NCBI RefSeq assembly: GCF_029350945.1
Contig: NZ_JARKMS010000002.1
Location: 1,011,376 to 1,075,375, forward strand
Reading direction: 5' to 3'
DNA length: 64,000 nt
From: Maribacter huludaoensis
GTDB taxonomy: Bacteria; Bacteroidota; Bacteroidia; Flavobacteriales; Flavobacteriaceae
In this document: one piece after another, positions 27,617-38,700 of the stretch
Numbering within the stretch: position 1 is the first letter of the stretch
How the letters are laid out: every line of letters starts with the position of its first letter
Program-made: the position numbers and the translations under genes
Notes under the pieces: model-generated
What the model was told of the DNA's origin: nothing
Database searches by the model: none
The model's input: only the letters and a program-made list of their open reading frames with translations

Positions 27617-27707
27617 CTCTTGATCCACCTAATATGGCCCTAAATTTCTTTCTCTTAGTTGGATATTTGTAACAACAATAACCCAGTTGAACTATAAACT
27701 TAACCTT

Positions 27708-28937
27708 ATGAAACTTGCCATTGTAACCGCTTATCCGCCAAGTAAAGTAACATTGACCGAATACGGTTATCATTTGGTAAAACATTTTAGACTTCAAAAA
27801 GATATAACAGAAATTATTTTAATAACCGATAGAACTGATGGTCCAAAAGATTTAAACTTTGAGGGCGAAGGTTGTAAGATTACGGTAAAAGAATGTTGGA
27901 ATTTTAATGATTACACCAACTTCTTTAAAATTAATAGAGCCATAGCGTCGGCAAAGCCCGATGCCGTATTATACAATTTGCAATTTTTAAAGTTCGGGCA
28001 CAAAAAGATACCTGCGGCACTTGGCTTAATGTTACCCTTTATATCAAAATTAAAAGGTATACCTACCATTTCTTTGTTGCACAATATATTGGAACAAGTA
28101 GATTTAGAAAATGCCGGTATTACCTCTAACACATTTTTAAAGAAGATTTATAATTTTGCCGGTAACGTGCTTACAAGATTTGTATTGGCTTCAGATATTG
28201 TAGCGGTAACTATAAGTAAATATCAAACTATTTTAGAAGATAAATATCAGTCAAGAAATGTAGCCTTAATTCCGCACGGATCTTTTGAAACTCCACCAGA
28301 GCCAAACTATAAATTACCATCTGGACCAAAAAAAGTAATGGCTTTTGGCAAATTCGGTACCTATAAAAAGGTAGAGATTATGATAGAAGCAGTAGAGTTG
28401 ATCAGAAAACGTAGCAACCAAGATATTGAAATTGTAATTGCAGGTACCGATAGCCCTAATACACCAGGTTATTTAGACGGTATAAAGAAGAAGTATGCAC
28501 ATGTAGAACAGCTACGTTTTACAGGTTATGTAGCAGAAGAAGATGTGCCGGTCATTTTTAATGAAAGTGCCGTAGTGGTTTTTCCGTATACTTCTACTAC
28601 AGGTAGTTCCGGTGTATTGCATCAGGCAGGTAGTTACGGTAAGGCAGTAGCATTACCTAACTTGGGGGACTTAAGTATATTGGTAAAAGAAGAAGGTTAT
28701 AAGGGTGAATTCTTTAAGCCTGAAAACGCAGCCTCATTGGCAGATGCCATTGAGCATATATTAGCACATGACTCTTACAGAAAGTATTTGTCTAAGGCAA
28801 ATTATAGGGCGGCTTGTTCATTACCTATGTCAACTATTACTGGAATGTACATTGAATATTTTAAAACATTACAATTGGCAAAATCTAAAGGATTTACGTT
28901 AGACGTTTCTTTGGTAGAAAAAGAATTAATGGCATGA
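27708..28937 (+). CDS. GT4-type glycosyltransferase, copy 1
   Basis: A 409-residue retaining glycosyltransferase of GT-B fold. The N-terminal AIVTAYPPSKVTLTEYG is the acceptor-side start, GTYKKVEIMIEAVELI and the FPYTSTTGSSGVLHQAG segment form the donor nucleotide-sugar site of family 4. No membrane helix is predicted. The ATG at 27708 is used, because it aligns with the paralogue at 31708; an upstream TTG would add seven residues. The two GT4 proteins are very similar throughout, so they arose by duplication. It is followed by a hairpin terminator at 28959. Confidence 0.9.
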   Translation: MKLAIVTAYPPSKVTLTEYGYHLVKHFRLQKDITEIILITDRTDGPKDLNFEGEGCKITVKECWNFNDYTNFFKINRAIASAKPDAVLYNLQFLKFGHKKIPAALGLMLPFISKLKGIPTISLLHNILEQVDLENAGITSNTFLKKIYNFAGNVLTRFVLASDIVAVTISKYQTILEDKYQSRNVALIPHGSFETPPEPNYKLPSGPKKVMAFGKFGTYKKVEIMIEAVELIRKRSNQDIEIVIAGTDSPNTPGYLDGIKKKYAHVEQLRFTGYVAEEDVPVIFNESAVVVFPYTSTTGSSGVLHQAGSYGKAVALPNLGDLSILVKEEGYKGEFFKPENAASLADAIEHILAHDSYRKYLSKANYRAACSLPMSTITGMYIEYFKTLQLAKSKGFTLDVSLVEKELMA

Positions 28938-28958
28938 ACTATTTGGTTAGGTTTAGTG

Positions 28959-28996
28959 AAAAGGGGAGTAGTGTGGTTAGCTTCTCCCTTTTATTT
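28959..28996 (+). terminator. Terminator after GT4 copy 1
   Basis: Imperfect stem AAAAGGG(G)AG(T)AG paired with CT(T)CTCCCTTTT around a short loop, ending in a T-rich run. Confidence 0.65.
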
Positions 28997-29207
28997 AATA
29001 CCAATAATAGCGGTTTTAATACGTAAAATGATTTTTAACAAACAAGTTTTATTGAATGTAAATGATATTAAAAACACCCGTTTTTAGGTAAGTTTCAGAG
29101 GTTTAACCAATTTGACTTTAATATTATTTTACTATTTATCTGTTTAAATCTTACAATTTTTGTAAAATACTGCGTTATATGTAAGTTAAATCTTACTTAC
29201 TTATAGC

Positions 29208-30347
29208 ATGAAAATACTAACTATAGATGATCAACAGCTTATTTTATTATCTGTTGAAAAACAACTTACCGAACTAGGTTATGATGTAATGACCGCTGAT
29301 TCTGGTACAAAAGGCATAGACTTATATGATTCCTTTAAACCGGATTTGGTGCTTGTTGATATCAATATGCCGGACATGTCCGGTCTAGAAGTTGTTAAAT
29401 ATATAAAAGCAGGCAGTAGAAAGGATACTCCTGTTTTAGTAATGTCCGGTAACACACAGGAGAATATAATTATGGATGGCTTTACGCTAGGGATCGATGA
29501 TTATATGAAGAAACCTGTGAGTTTGTCAGAAATGAGTGCTCGTATTAAAAGACTAATTGGCGCACCGGTAATAGAAATTAATACTGACGCTGCCGGTACG
29601 GGTAGAATGCTGCAAAAGAATTGCGTGGGCGTTGTCATACCTTGTTATAATGAAGAAGAACGCCTTTTAGGTAAAGAATTTAGGGATTTTGCGCACAGTA
29701 ACCTCGGTTATCATCTTTGTTTTGTAAACGATGGTAGTACAGATAAAACTTTAGAAGTTTTAGAAGAGCTGAGAAAAGGTAACGAAAGTAATATTAGTAT
29801 TTACGATTGTGAAAAAAATGGCGGTAAGGCAGAAGCGGTACGCTTAGGTATGTTACATATGGCCAAAGACCCTCAATTAGATTATATAGGCTTTTTGGAT
29901 GCCGATCTTTCCACGGATTTTAGAGATTTTGATGACTTGGTAGAAACACTTGATAAATCTGATTTTAAAATTGTAAGCGGTTCTAGAATGAGTAGAATGG
30001 GTGCGGATATTACCAAAGAGTCTGCCCGTAAGATCATAAGTATGACAATTAACCTCATCATACGTACCATTTTAAGAATGCCGTTTAACGATACACAATG
30101 CGGAGCCAAGGTCATGGACCGTTCTGTGGTACCGCTAATGTTTTCTAAACCATTTATTACCAAGTGGCTGTTCGATGTTGAAATGTTTATACGAATGAGA
30201 AAATACTTTGGTAAGAAAGAAGCTGTCAAACTTATTTGTGAGCAGCCTTTAAAGCGATGGATACACGCAGACGGATCTAAACTGTCAATGAAAGACTCTG
30301 TGAAAATCGTTGGCCAACTTGCCAAAATTGCAGTTGTTTATCGATAA
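29208..30347 (+). CDS. Receiver-GT2 fusion, polyprenyl-phosphate glycosyltransferase-like, copy 1
   Basis: A 379-residue fusion of a response-regulator receiver (1-120; DD at 7-8, phosphoacceptor D51 in LVDINMP, lysine in YMKKPV) to a GT2 glycosyltransferase (about 140-379). The GT2 part starts VGVVIPCYNEEERL, has donor/metal motif DADLST and the TQCGAKVM block of dolichyl/polyprenyl-phosphate sugar synthases (Alg5/DPM1/GtrB group), but no C-terminal membrane helices. It should attach a sugar to a lipid carrier, and phosphorylation of D51 may switch it. It heads the operon with flippase 2 and GT4 copy 2. A paralogue lies at 39151. Direct enzyme output from a receiver is unusual. Confidence 0.88.
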   Translation: MKILTIDDQQLILLSVEKQLTELGYDVMTADSGTKGIDLYDSFKPDLVLVDINMPDMSGLEVVKYIKAGSRKDTPVLVMSGNTQENIIMDGFTLGIDDYMKKPVSLSEMSARIKRLIGAPVIEINTDAAGTGRMLQKNCVGVVIPCYNEEERLLGKEFRDFAHSNLGYHLCFVNDGSTDKTLEVLEELRKGNESNISIYDCEKNGGKAEAVRLGMLHMAKDPQLDYIGFLDADLSTDFRDFDDLVETLDKSDFKIVSGSRMSRMGADITKESARKIISMTINLIIRTILRMPFNDTQCGAKVMDRSVVPLMFSKPFITKWLFDVEMFIRMRKYFGKKEAVKLICEQPLKRWIHADGSKLSMKDSVKIVGQLAKIAVVYR

Positions 30348-30382
30348 CTATACCTCTTAACCCCCAAAAATTACCTATTAAA

Positions 30383-31639
30383 ATGACAGCAATAAAATTA
30401 GCCCTTAAGCGAATCTCCCCTAAACAATTGTTTATGGGTAGTGCTTTGTTGGTAAATGGCGGTAATTACCTGTACAATTTATTATTAGGTAGATTGTTAG
30501 GTCCTGAAGCTTTTGCAGATGCCGCATTATTGGTCACTTTACTATTGGTACTTTCTTTTGTGGGAATGACATTTCAATTGGCCACAACAAAATTTGCGGT
30601 ATTGTTTACAGATTATACCTGGATAGCATTTAAAAATACCATGTATAGGTATGCATTGGTTTTTGGCGTATTTACCGGTATTGGCGTTCTTGTTTTTTCC
30701 AAGAATCTTCAAGAACTGTTCAATACCCAGAACCATTATATGTTTATGATTTTTGCGGTTGCCATACCCTTATACTTTGTTATGAGTGTAAATAGGGGAA
30801 GATTTCAAGGAGGCCATGATTTTGGAAAATTGGCAGGTACCTACCAAACGGAAATGTGGAGCAGACTGCTCCTTACTTTTGCCCTTTTGCTTTTAGTGCC
30901 TTTTGAACCGGGTATATTAATTGCTACAGGTATAGCCCTTTCTTTTGTGTTTGGCCTTTACCCTTCAGATTTTAAAGGTGTACAGGTATTTTCTAAAGAT
31001 AAGTTAGCTGCCGCAGATCTAAAACAGGTTTGGATATTTATAGGATTAACTGCCGGGTATGAGCTTACTCAAATTATTATAAACAATAGTGATATTCTAT
31101 TGGTCAAGCATTATTTTGATGATAAACAAGCGGGTTTGTACTCATCATTGGCGTTGATCGGTAGGGTTGTTTATTTTGTTGCTTGGATGTTCGTAATGCT
31201 ATTGATGCCAACCGTAATTCAGAAACAAAAGGATGGTGAGCCAACTGCTCCCGTTCTCTTTAAGTATGTATTCTTTATTGGTGGTTTATCTACGTTTATT
31301 GTATTTGTGTGCTTTCTTTTCCCCAATCTAATTATTACATTAATGTTCGGTGATGCTTATTTGTCCATTGCCCATTTATTGTGGAAATATGCGTTGGCAA
31401 CCTCGCTGTTCGCTATATCGAACATATTTGCTTATTATTTTTTATCATTAAATCAATACGCGCCCGTAATACTGTCAGGATTATTAGGTTTCTCTCAAGT
31501 TGCCCTGATAATGGTATATCATAATAATTTGGAAACTGTAGTACATATGCAAATTATTGCAATGGTCATATTACTTGTTGCGCAACTCTTATTTTTTATC
31601 ATCAAGAACAAAGTAGATTCCAAAATCATCCAAGAATAA
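30383..31639 (+). CDS. Polysaccharide flippase (Wzx/MATE-like), copy 2
   Basis: A 418-residue paralogue of the flippase at 26195, with the same helices and conserved blocks (NGGNYLYNLLLGRLLGPEAF, SVNRGRFQG, NNSDILLVKHYFDD). It lies 35 bases after the receiver-GT2 gene and 68 bases before GT4 copy 2, in one transcript. Having two flippases suggests two related lipid-linked substrates or dosage rather than redundancy; the sequence does not decide. Confidence 0.88.
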   Translation: MTAIKLALKRISPKQLFMGSALLVNGGNYLYNLLLGRLLGPEAFADAALLVTLLLVLSFVGMTFQLATTKFAVLFTDYTWIAFKNTMYRYALVFGVFTGIGVLVFSKNLQELFNTQNHYMFMIFAVAIPLYFVMSVNRGRFQGGHDFGKLAGTYQTEMWSRLLLTFALLLLVPFEPGILIATGIALSFVFGLYPSDFKGVQVFSKDKLAAADLKQVWIFIGLTAGYELTQIIINNSDILLVKHYFDDKQAGLYSSLALIGRVVYFVAWMFVMLLMPTVIQKQKDGEPTAPVLFKYVFFIGGLSTFIVFVCFLFPNLIITLMFGDAYLSIAHLLWKYALATSLFAISNIFAYYFLSLNQYAPVILSGLLGFSQVALIMVYHNNLETVVHMQIIAMVILLVAQLLFFIIKNKVDSKIIQE

Positions 31640-31707
31640 ATTATATATACATATGTAGTATAGCTACATTAAAAAGAAATAGACCTATTTAATAAAATAC
31701 AAATCAA

Positions 31708-32937
31708 ATGAAATTAGCCATTGTAACCGCATACCCACCTAGCAAAGTAACCTTAACAGAATATGGTTATTATTTGGTAAAGCATTTTAGACTGCAAGAA
31801 GAGGTGACAGAATTGATACTGATTACAGATAGAACCGATGGTCCTAAAGATTTAAATTTTGAGGGCGAAGGTTGTAAAATTAGGGTAAAGGAATGTTGGA
31901 GCTTTAATAGTTATAGCAATATATTCAATATCAGTAAGACCATATCAAAGGTAAAACCAGATGCGGTCTTATTTAATCTACAGTTTTTAAAATTTGGCGA
32001 TAAAAAGATACCTGCGGCATTAGGGCTTATGCTTCCTTTTATTTGTAAGAGCAAAGGTATACCTACTATATCATTGTTGCATAATATTCTTGAGCAGGTA
32101 GATTTGGAAAATGCAGGTTTTACTAAAAATAAAGTGTTGCAAAGTATCTATAATTTTATAGGTACAACGTTGACAAAATTTGTTTTGGCATCAGATGTTC
32201 TTGCGGTTACTATAAGCAAATATGTAACTACATTAGAAGATAAGTATAAGGTTAAGAACGTAGCATTGATACCTCATGGAGCTTTTGAAACTCCCCCGGA
32301 ACCAGATTTTAAACTTCCTGAAGGTCCTAAACAAGTAATGGCATTCGGTAAATTCGGTACCTACAAAAAGGTTGAAATTCTCATAGAGGCCGTAGAACAA
32401 ATTAGAGCTCGTACCAATGAAGATATTGAAATTGTCATTGCAGGTACGGATAGCCCCAATACACCTGGATATTTGGAAGAAATGAAGCAGAAATATAGTC
32501 ATGTACCACAAATTAGATATACTGGTTATGTAGCGGAAGAAGATGTGCCCCAAATATTTGGAGATAGTGCTGTTACCGTTTTTCCATATACTTCTACCAC
32601 TGGCAGTTCTGGCGTATTGCATCAAGCAGGTAGTTATGGTAATGCAGTAGCGCTACCAGATTTAGGTGATTTAAGTGTTTTGGTAAAAGAAGAAGGCTAT
32701 GTTGGCGAGTTTTTTGATGCGCATGATACGTCGTCATTGGCAAATGCCATTGAAAAAATTATTACGGACGACACGTACCGTGTACAACTTGCAAAACAAA
32801 ATTATAAAGCGGCATGCTCATTACCAATGTCCGCTATAACACAGATGTATATAGACTATTTTAAGGCAATACAAAAGTCTAAAGAAACCGGTTTTAATAT
32901 AGATATAGCCGCTGTGGAGAAAAAATTGGTTCACTAA
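31708..32937 (+). CDS. GT4-type glycosyltransferase, copy 2
   Basis: A 409-residue GT-B glycosyltransferase, collinear without large gaps with the 27708 protein: the same start (MKLAIVTAYPPSKV), the same donor-site block (FPYTSTTGSSGVLHQAGSYG) and the same length. Last gene of the receiver-GT2/flippase/GT4 operon, closed by a strong terminator at 32962. Sugar and acceptor are unknown. Confidence 0.9.
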   Translation: MKLAIVTAYPPSKVTLTEYGYYLVKHFRLQEEVTELILITDRTDGPKDLNFEGEGCKIRVKECWSFNSYSNIFNISKTISKVKPDAVLFNLQFLKFGDKKIPAALGLMLPFICKSKGIPTISLLHNILEQVDLENAGFTKNKVLQSIYNFIGTTLTKFVLASDVLAVTISKYVTTLEDKYKVKNVALIPHGAFETPPEPDFKLPEGPKQVMAFGKFGTYKKVEILIEAVEQIRARTNEDIEIVIAGTDSPNTPGYLEEMKQKYSHVPQIRYTGYVAEEDVPQIFGDSAVTVFPYTSTTGSSGVLHQAGSYGNAVALPDLGDLSVLVKEEGYVGEFFDAHDTSSLANAIEKIITDDTYRVQLAKQNYKAACSLPMSAITQMYIDYFKAIQKSKETGFNIDIAAVEKKLVH

Positions 32938-32961
32938 GAATCGATATGGTTAGTATTTGAG

Positions 32962-32989
32962 GGCTGGTGTGGTAACCAGCCTTTTTTTT
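32962..32989 (+). terminator. Rho-independent terminator of the copy-2 operon
   Basis: Perfect 7-bp stem GGCTGGT / ACCAGCC with a six-base loop followed by eight T. It lies between convergent operons. Confidence 0.9.
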
Positions 32990-33005
32990 ATACCATTATT
33001 TCGTG

Positions 33006-34544
33006 TTATTTTTTTATGACCAATTCATGATATGACGGTTTCTTATTTCCTACAGAATCTAAAACACCAAAGAAATGTTGTTTTTTTGTTCGCCAAGGTA
33101 AGCTACCTGCGACTGAGCTAGGTACTTTTTTAAAGTCATAAAGTGTCCAAAATAGATATGGAATGTTCTCTTGTGCTAGATACCCTTGCATTTCTTTATA
33201 GTAAGCTGCCTGTTTTTCGTTAGAGCCAGAAAATAAGCTCCACATACCGTCATAACTAGATTCTCCATATTCTTGTAACACAATAGGTTTGTTTGGTGTT
33301 AAATACCTTAGAATTTTAAACGATTCTATAAAATATTCAGGTTGTTTATAATAATGAAAAGAAATGAAATCAACTTCTTCAGATAGGTTTAAAGCAGCTT
33401 CTGGACTAGACCAACCTATGGTAATCGGGTTTTTGGTATCCCAATTTTTAATTTCTAAAATCATTTGTTTTAGCCATTGTAAGACATTTTCTTTCCCTCT
33501 AGATTCAAAATCCAGATCGGGTTCATTTTTAATATCCCACCCTACAAGTGCCGGATGGTCTTTTACCGCATTTACAATTGCTTCTGCATGTCTATGGGTC
33601 AATGTCCAATTAGAAATATCATAATCTCCATAAAAATCGAATAGGGTTATAAGAACATCCAAGTTGTTGTCTTCTGCCTTATCCAATAGTTTCTTTAAAA
33701 GGTCAAGCTTTTTTGCATCGACCCTATTTTTGCCAAAATCCTCATATTGAATAAAAACACGAATTGTATTTAAACCCATATCGTGTATTATTTTAAAATC
33801 TTTTTCTATGATGGTGTCGTTAAAACGTTTGCCAAAAGTATCCCAAGGGGAGTCTTTAGGATAGTAGTTAAGACCTTTTTGAGTATTGATTTTTTTTAGT
33901 TGCGCCTCTATATTTCGTTTTTTTATTTTAGAAGTGTCAATAGGGGCGGCAATTTCCTTTAGATGTCTAATTCTCCAAAATCCGTCTTCCAACAGCATCA
34001 TAACCTGATAGCTGGTCGTGTCTTTTTCCTTAAAAAGAAGACTTTCGCCCTCATAGGCTTCTTGGTACTCTTCAACATTATGGTCTTTGAACACCACCAT
34101 GGTACCGTCTGCCGTATAAAAATCCAATGCCGGATTGTGGTTTAGCGTGGTACGTTTGTACCAATGGTTGTTCTTTAGATTTAAGTCTATTATGTCATAT
34201 AGTCTTACACGTGCACTGTCCGTATAAAAATCTTCAATTCCGTAACGGTCATTTTTTTTGTAGGCAATATTTCTTACGTGCCATGCATTCATATAATCAT
34301 TGGTAATCTCACCCAAGGCTTGCTTCTCCATAGGACGGCCCGGGTTGTCTAAATTTGTCCAGTTGAGGTTTGGTTTGTAGACATCTTCCATAGGTACCTC
34401 TAAATGCAGCATAGAAGTTTTGTCCGCACCGGTATTCATAAAGGTCCAAGCAGCACCTATTCCATATATTATTAGTGTGTTGATAGCCAAGAATGTGACT
34501 ATTAACACAGTTCTGTATAGTGTTTTATTTAACTGTATCGCCAT
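33006..34544 (-). CDS. Membrane-anchored glycoside hydrolase, clan GH-A (GH5-like)
   Basis: A 512-residue protein: N-terminal signal-anchor helix (about 12-36), an extracytoplasmic domain of unknown type (about 60-215) and a TIM-barrel glycosidase (about 235-505). Clan-A catalytic residues are visible: acid/base E341 in DIKNEP and nucleophile E425 in VLQEYGES. Substrate is probably a beta-linked polymer, in line with the editing or release hydrolases found in exopolysaccharide loci (such as BcsZ or PslG). It overlaps the upstream lipoprotein gene by 20 bases and is last in the three-gene minus-strand operon. Confidence 0.82.
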   Translation of the reverse strand: MAIQLNKTLYRTVLIVTFLAINTLIIYGIGAAWTFMNTGADKTSMLHLEVPMEDVYKPNLNWTNLDNPGRPMEKQALGEITNDYMNAWHVRNIAYKKNDRYGIEDFYTDSARVRLYDIIDLNLKNNHWYKRTTLNHNPALDFYTADGTMVVFKDHNVEEYQEAYEGESLLFKEKDTTSYQVMMLLEDGFWRIRHLKEIAAPIDTSKIKKRNIEAQLKKINTQKGLNYYPKDSPWDTFGKRFNDTIIEKDFKIIHDMGLNTIRVFIQYEDFGKNRVDAKKLDLLKKLLDKAEDNNLDVLITLFDFYGDYDISNWTLTHRHAEAIVNAVKDHPALVGWDIKNEPDLDFESRGKENVLQWLKQMILEIKNWDTKNPITIGWSSPEAALNLSEEVDFISFHYYKQPEYFIESFKILRYLTPNKPIVLQEYGESSYDGMWSLFSGSNEKQAAYYKEMQGYLAQENIPYLFWTLYDFKKVPSSVAGSLPWRTKKQHFFGVLDSVGNKKPSYHELVIKK

Positions 34545-35772
34545 GAATATTCTTTCTAAATTCTTTTGTAATACCTGCAGCGGTCAATTTTAAAATATAG
34601 TCGCCATCTTCAAGAAAATGCTCGCCTAAAAATATTGTACATACTCCGTTTTTAGATGTTGTTTTTTTGGTGTCTATATATGTACCATTAGCATCGTAAA
34701 TATCCAATTGTGTCAATAGCCCATCAGGTATTAATTGTTTCATAAAACTTTCAAACGGTCCAATATCCAAATTTCTATTTCCTTTTGAAAAATGAACGGG
34801 GTAGTCTTTAATAGCAGCGTTAAAAGTAAAGTTGGTAGTGTTGCTTTCCGCGGCTCCGGTTACAAATGCCTGTATTTCCCAATTGGCAGCTTCATCCGGG
34901 TGTAGTGTTTTTGCTTCGGCTATACCGTTTATGGTTGTCCCTATGGTATATAGGTAAGCATCTTTGTCCGTTTTTATAACAAAGGTTACCAATGTACCAT
35001 TAGTTACGATGTTGCCATACTTGTCTTTGATGATATCTGAAGTAAAGGTGATTATTTGGTTGCCATCCGCATAATTATGTGCACTAGTACCGCTTATAGT
35101 AAAATCTGTGGCATTATCTGGATATACGATCGTAGCAAGTTCTTTGGAGGTGGTGCCGTTACATTCCGCGGTTACCAATATTCTGCCAGATTTTAAAGTG
35201 GACCTAACATTGTAAAAAGCAAAAAAACTTTCTGTTTCAATTTCTGTTTCATCGATATTTTCTTGAAACTGATATTTTACTGTAATCTTGGTGCCGTCAT
35301 CCAAGGGGTTGTCGAAAGCATCGGTAGGTGCAATGGTTAACATAGAGTAATCATTATAACCTGCTGTAACGCTACGTGGACCAAAATATGATTCTATATA
35401 TGTAGCTTTAGGCGCATTGGTTGCAACATCAAATTTCCCCTCTTGTATGTTGTGCCCTTCTAGCAGTAATTTCCATCTACACGGACCGGCAATTCTAGTG
35501 TAGTTTTTAGGAATTTGGAATACAATATTTTCGTTTTCGGATATCGTGGGAGACAAAAACGTACTGCCAAATGCATTTTTTATGTACAGTTTAATAGTGT
35601 TAACATTTGCTTCAGTTTTGAATACGAGTGTAATTGCTTCACCCGCAATACTGTTAGTGGTATTGGAAATTATTTCTACCGCGGGTTTGGTAAATGAGGT
35701 GGTTTGTTCTTCTTTTTTATTGGAACAACCAAGTAGTATAAATGCTAAAATGTATAAAATTTTACCGTCCAT
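34525..35772 (-). CDS. Lipoprotein with Ig-like domains
   Basis: A 415-residue exported lipoprotein: signal peptide with lipobox LLGC at about residue 15 followed by SNKKEEQ. The rest is beta-rich, with repeats resembling bacterial Ig-like (invasin/Big_1-type) domains, such as ATYIESYFGPRSVTAGYNDY and YGNIVTNGTLVTFVIKTD. No catalytic motif is seen. It starts one base after the stop of the giant membrane protein and overlaps the hydrolase gene by 20 bases, so all three are co-translated. A structural or surface scaffold role for the polymer machinery is inference. Confidence 0.75.
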   Translation of the reverse strand: MDGKILYILAFILLGCSNKKEEQTTSFTKPAVEIISNTTNSIAGEAITLVFKTEANVNTIKLYIKNAFGSTFLSPTISENENIVFQIPKNYTRIAGPCRWKLLLEGHNIQEGKFDVATNAPKATYIESYFGPRSVTAGYNDYSMLTIAPTDAFDNPLDDGTKITVKYQFQENIDETEIETESFFAFYNVRSTLKSGRILVTAECNGTTSKELATIVYPDNATDFTISGTSAHNYADGNQIITFTSDIIKDKYGNIVTNGTLVTFVIKTDKDAYLYTIGTTINGIAEAKTLHPDEAANWEIQAFVTGAAESNTTNFTFNAAIKDYPVHFSKGNRNLDIGPFESFMKQLIPDGLLTQLDIYDANGTYIDTKKTTSKNGVCTIFLGEHFLEDGDYILKLTAAGITKEFRKNIHGDTVK

Positions 35773-35773
35773 A

Positions 35774-38700
35774 CTATTTTGGATTACCTATATAACTATT
35801 AATCTCAAATTTTAAATAGTCATAGCCTTTTCCTTTAAAAGGTTGGGTCTGCTGTTTGCCATGAATCAGTTTTCTGTCGGGAAAAATTTTATCCGCAATG
35901 GCTTTATTGGGCAACCCGTTTACAAAACAATTTTCTAAACTGCTACTTATAATCTCTAAACTATCTAATGCCAAAGGTTTGTAATTAAAGAATTGTTTGC
36001 GTTGAATGCGTACACCTTCCGTAATAAATTTATGATCTACCCACAATAGTTCACTATTTTCATCATAATAAGAAATGATCAATTGCGGTATGGTAACTTC
36101 TTGTACGCCAGAATTGAACAAAACGCCTTCAAAACCTTGATCGGTATATTTAAGATTTTGTAATGCCACGTGTTTATATAAATCTGTATTTGCGGTATTT
36201 CCGGCAGATTGTAAATTGAACTTGGTAGGTCGTTCTTCAAAACTGACAGGTGTAAACTGGTCCGGGTCAAAAGTAGGAGGCAAAGTATCTTTAGTGGACG
36301 ACCACGCTATACCTTCAAAATTTATTTTAAAGGTCGTAGTTTCCTTGGGCATTAGCTTATGTTTAATTTGATGTTTGGCATTGTAATTTGCCAGCTCTTT
36401 GTCATCGTCATTGTACAAAGTAGCCTTTATGACCACATCTGCAGGTGTATTGTCTACATTCTGTAGCTCTCCTATAACACTGTACTGCCCTTTATATTTA
36501 ACCAATTTTGCAGATAAAATTTCTAGTACCGGCTGTTTTAGAACATCTTCATGGTAGGTTTCTTGAGTAGTTATTTTTCGTCTACCATGGTTGTAATAGG
36601 TTGTGCCGTTGGCAGTAAATAACTGGTCTGGCGGAATATCGTTGTCTACCTTCTTAGATTTAATGTACCATTTGTTCTTACGTTTCACCAATTCATGATA
36701 ATCGTTATTAAAAACATTTTCTAAAGGCGTGATCCATCTAGTGGCAACTTTTGCCTTTGCGCTATTTTCGGTCTCATCATATATTTCTATGCCCAAAGAA
36801 TCTAGTTTTGCATAAGAGCTTAATATGCCATCTGTAACGGAAACTTCTAGCATGTACTGCGCTATGTCTATATTGTCTTCTGGATCTAAGTAGGAGTGTG
36901 CAGTGGAGAACTCTTTAAAGTCCAATGCATCATAATACGATTCTACTACGTTGTTTGGAGATAATTGAGCAACGTTCTTTACGTAGAAAATATACATGCC
37001 ATACCCTATGCAAATAAGCACTACCAATGCCCACCAATGGGAAAAGGTCAATAATTTGGAAGGAAACTTGTTGTAAGGCAACTCTAATTTCATAAAAGAG
37101 TGTACCGGCGTTTTTCTAGATTTTAAAAGTCTTACCCATATCATTTGAATATTTACGAATATGGCTATTAGCACGGTGGTCAATGGTATAACGCCCCACA
37201 TGATCTTCATGATAGTGGGTACGTCTTGCTTGGGCATTATCTGTGGTATTGGGGCAACATTTAGTTTTTCCCATACCATAATTCCGTTTTCTAGTTGCTG
37301 TAAACGTTGCCAACCACAATAGTAGAGTATGGGGTCATAAAATTTATCGTTAGAGAAAATATACTTTAAGTTGTATTTTTCAGGTACGGTCAAAAACTGT
37401 TGTAAAGAACCAATTCCTTCTACACCCCTAAATTTAGAATTTTCTATTCTTTCAATGGCCCGGGTAGTCAACTCTGGCAGTCGCCTTGCAGAATGGTAAT
37501 TGCCATCTACCGTCATGGCTCCGCTCTGGGCGGACAGCCATGCCATTTGATCACCGAAACCTAACGGTAGATAGCGCCATGAATCATGTGAATCCGCACC
37601 CAAAAAGTTTACTATGGGCAGCATTTTAATTTTAGCGGGCTGCGAGGGTCTAAAATAGCCTAATGTCATGGTAAACAATACCATAAAAAGCATTCCTCCG
37701 GCAATCAGTCCGCCCAAGACTCTATGGTAGACCCCGCCAAATTTTTCCTGTATCAAGGTTTTTAGGTCACCTTCTACCATCCTGTAGGCAAATTCTGCAA
37801 ATATGGGAAGCGCCATAATGGTGGCCCATAAGGTAAACCTATCCAAAGTTAAAATATTGAATGCCATTTCGCCCAACATGAGACGTGGTATGGGGGTGGT
37901 GCCTCCCGTTCCCAATATGGTCAATAGGGTAAACGATAAGCCGAAAAAAACATACCTTTTACTAAAATATCTGTAAAAGAAATAGGGTAGTATAAAAAGG
38001 AATACGCCCCACGGAATCAGAAAGAACACAAGACCTGATGACGTTATTTCCAGGAAATTGTCTCGTGAGCCATGTGGTATGGCAACTTGTGTAATGGGGT
38101 TTCTTTTAGAGTTATACCAATATGGAAAAATACAGAATACGAGCAAAAATATTGCCGTTCCGCCAAATTTCGCAATTCGCCAAAAATGCTGTAATGTGGT
38201 ACCCCAGAAAACTTTAAAGGTAAGCGCTTTATACGATGCTACTTTTTCCCTGGCGGCATCCATAACCGCCATGCCCATTAAAGGTGCAATGAAGAATACC
38301 ATACCGAACAGGGGCGTAACATGATGTGAGGTTACCGTAACCGCAAGCATGGTTGCCGATGTAATAAAATAACGCGTTTTACCTGTTTTGATCCACAAGT
38401 ATATTTCTGTCATTGCGTGTAATAAGATGGACAATGCAGATACGCTTGGCAGTTGCCCAAAAATATGTAAGGTCTCTACGAACGTTGATGAGAATACGGC
38501 CATTACGGCACCATAGCCTGCTATTCTTCGGCTTCCGGTCATTAAAAGGGTATACCTATATGCACCGGTTATAAAAAGTACTATGGCTATTAGGGCAACG
38601 GTATACATGCCAAATTTTAAGCCGCCAATATATGAGAGAATGCCTATGAGCTGATGTACCAATGGCGGATAGGATTGTACGGTAAAACCCGTATACCATC

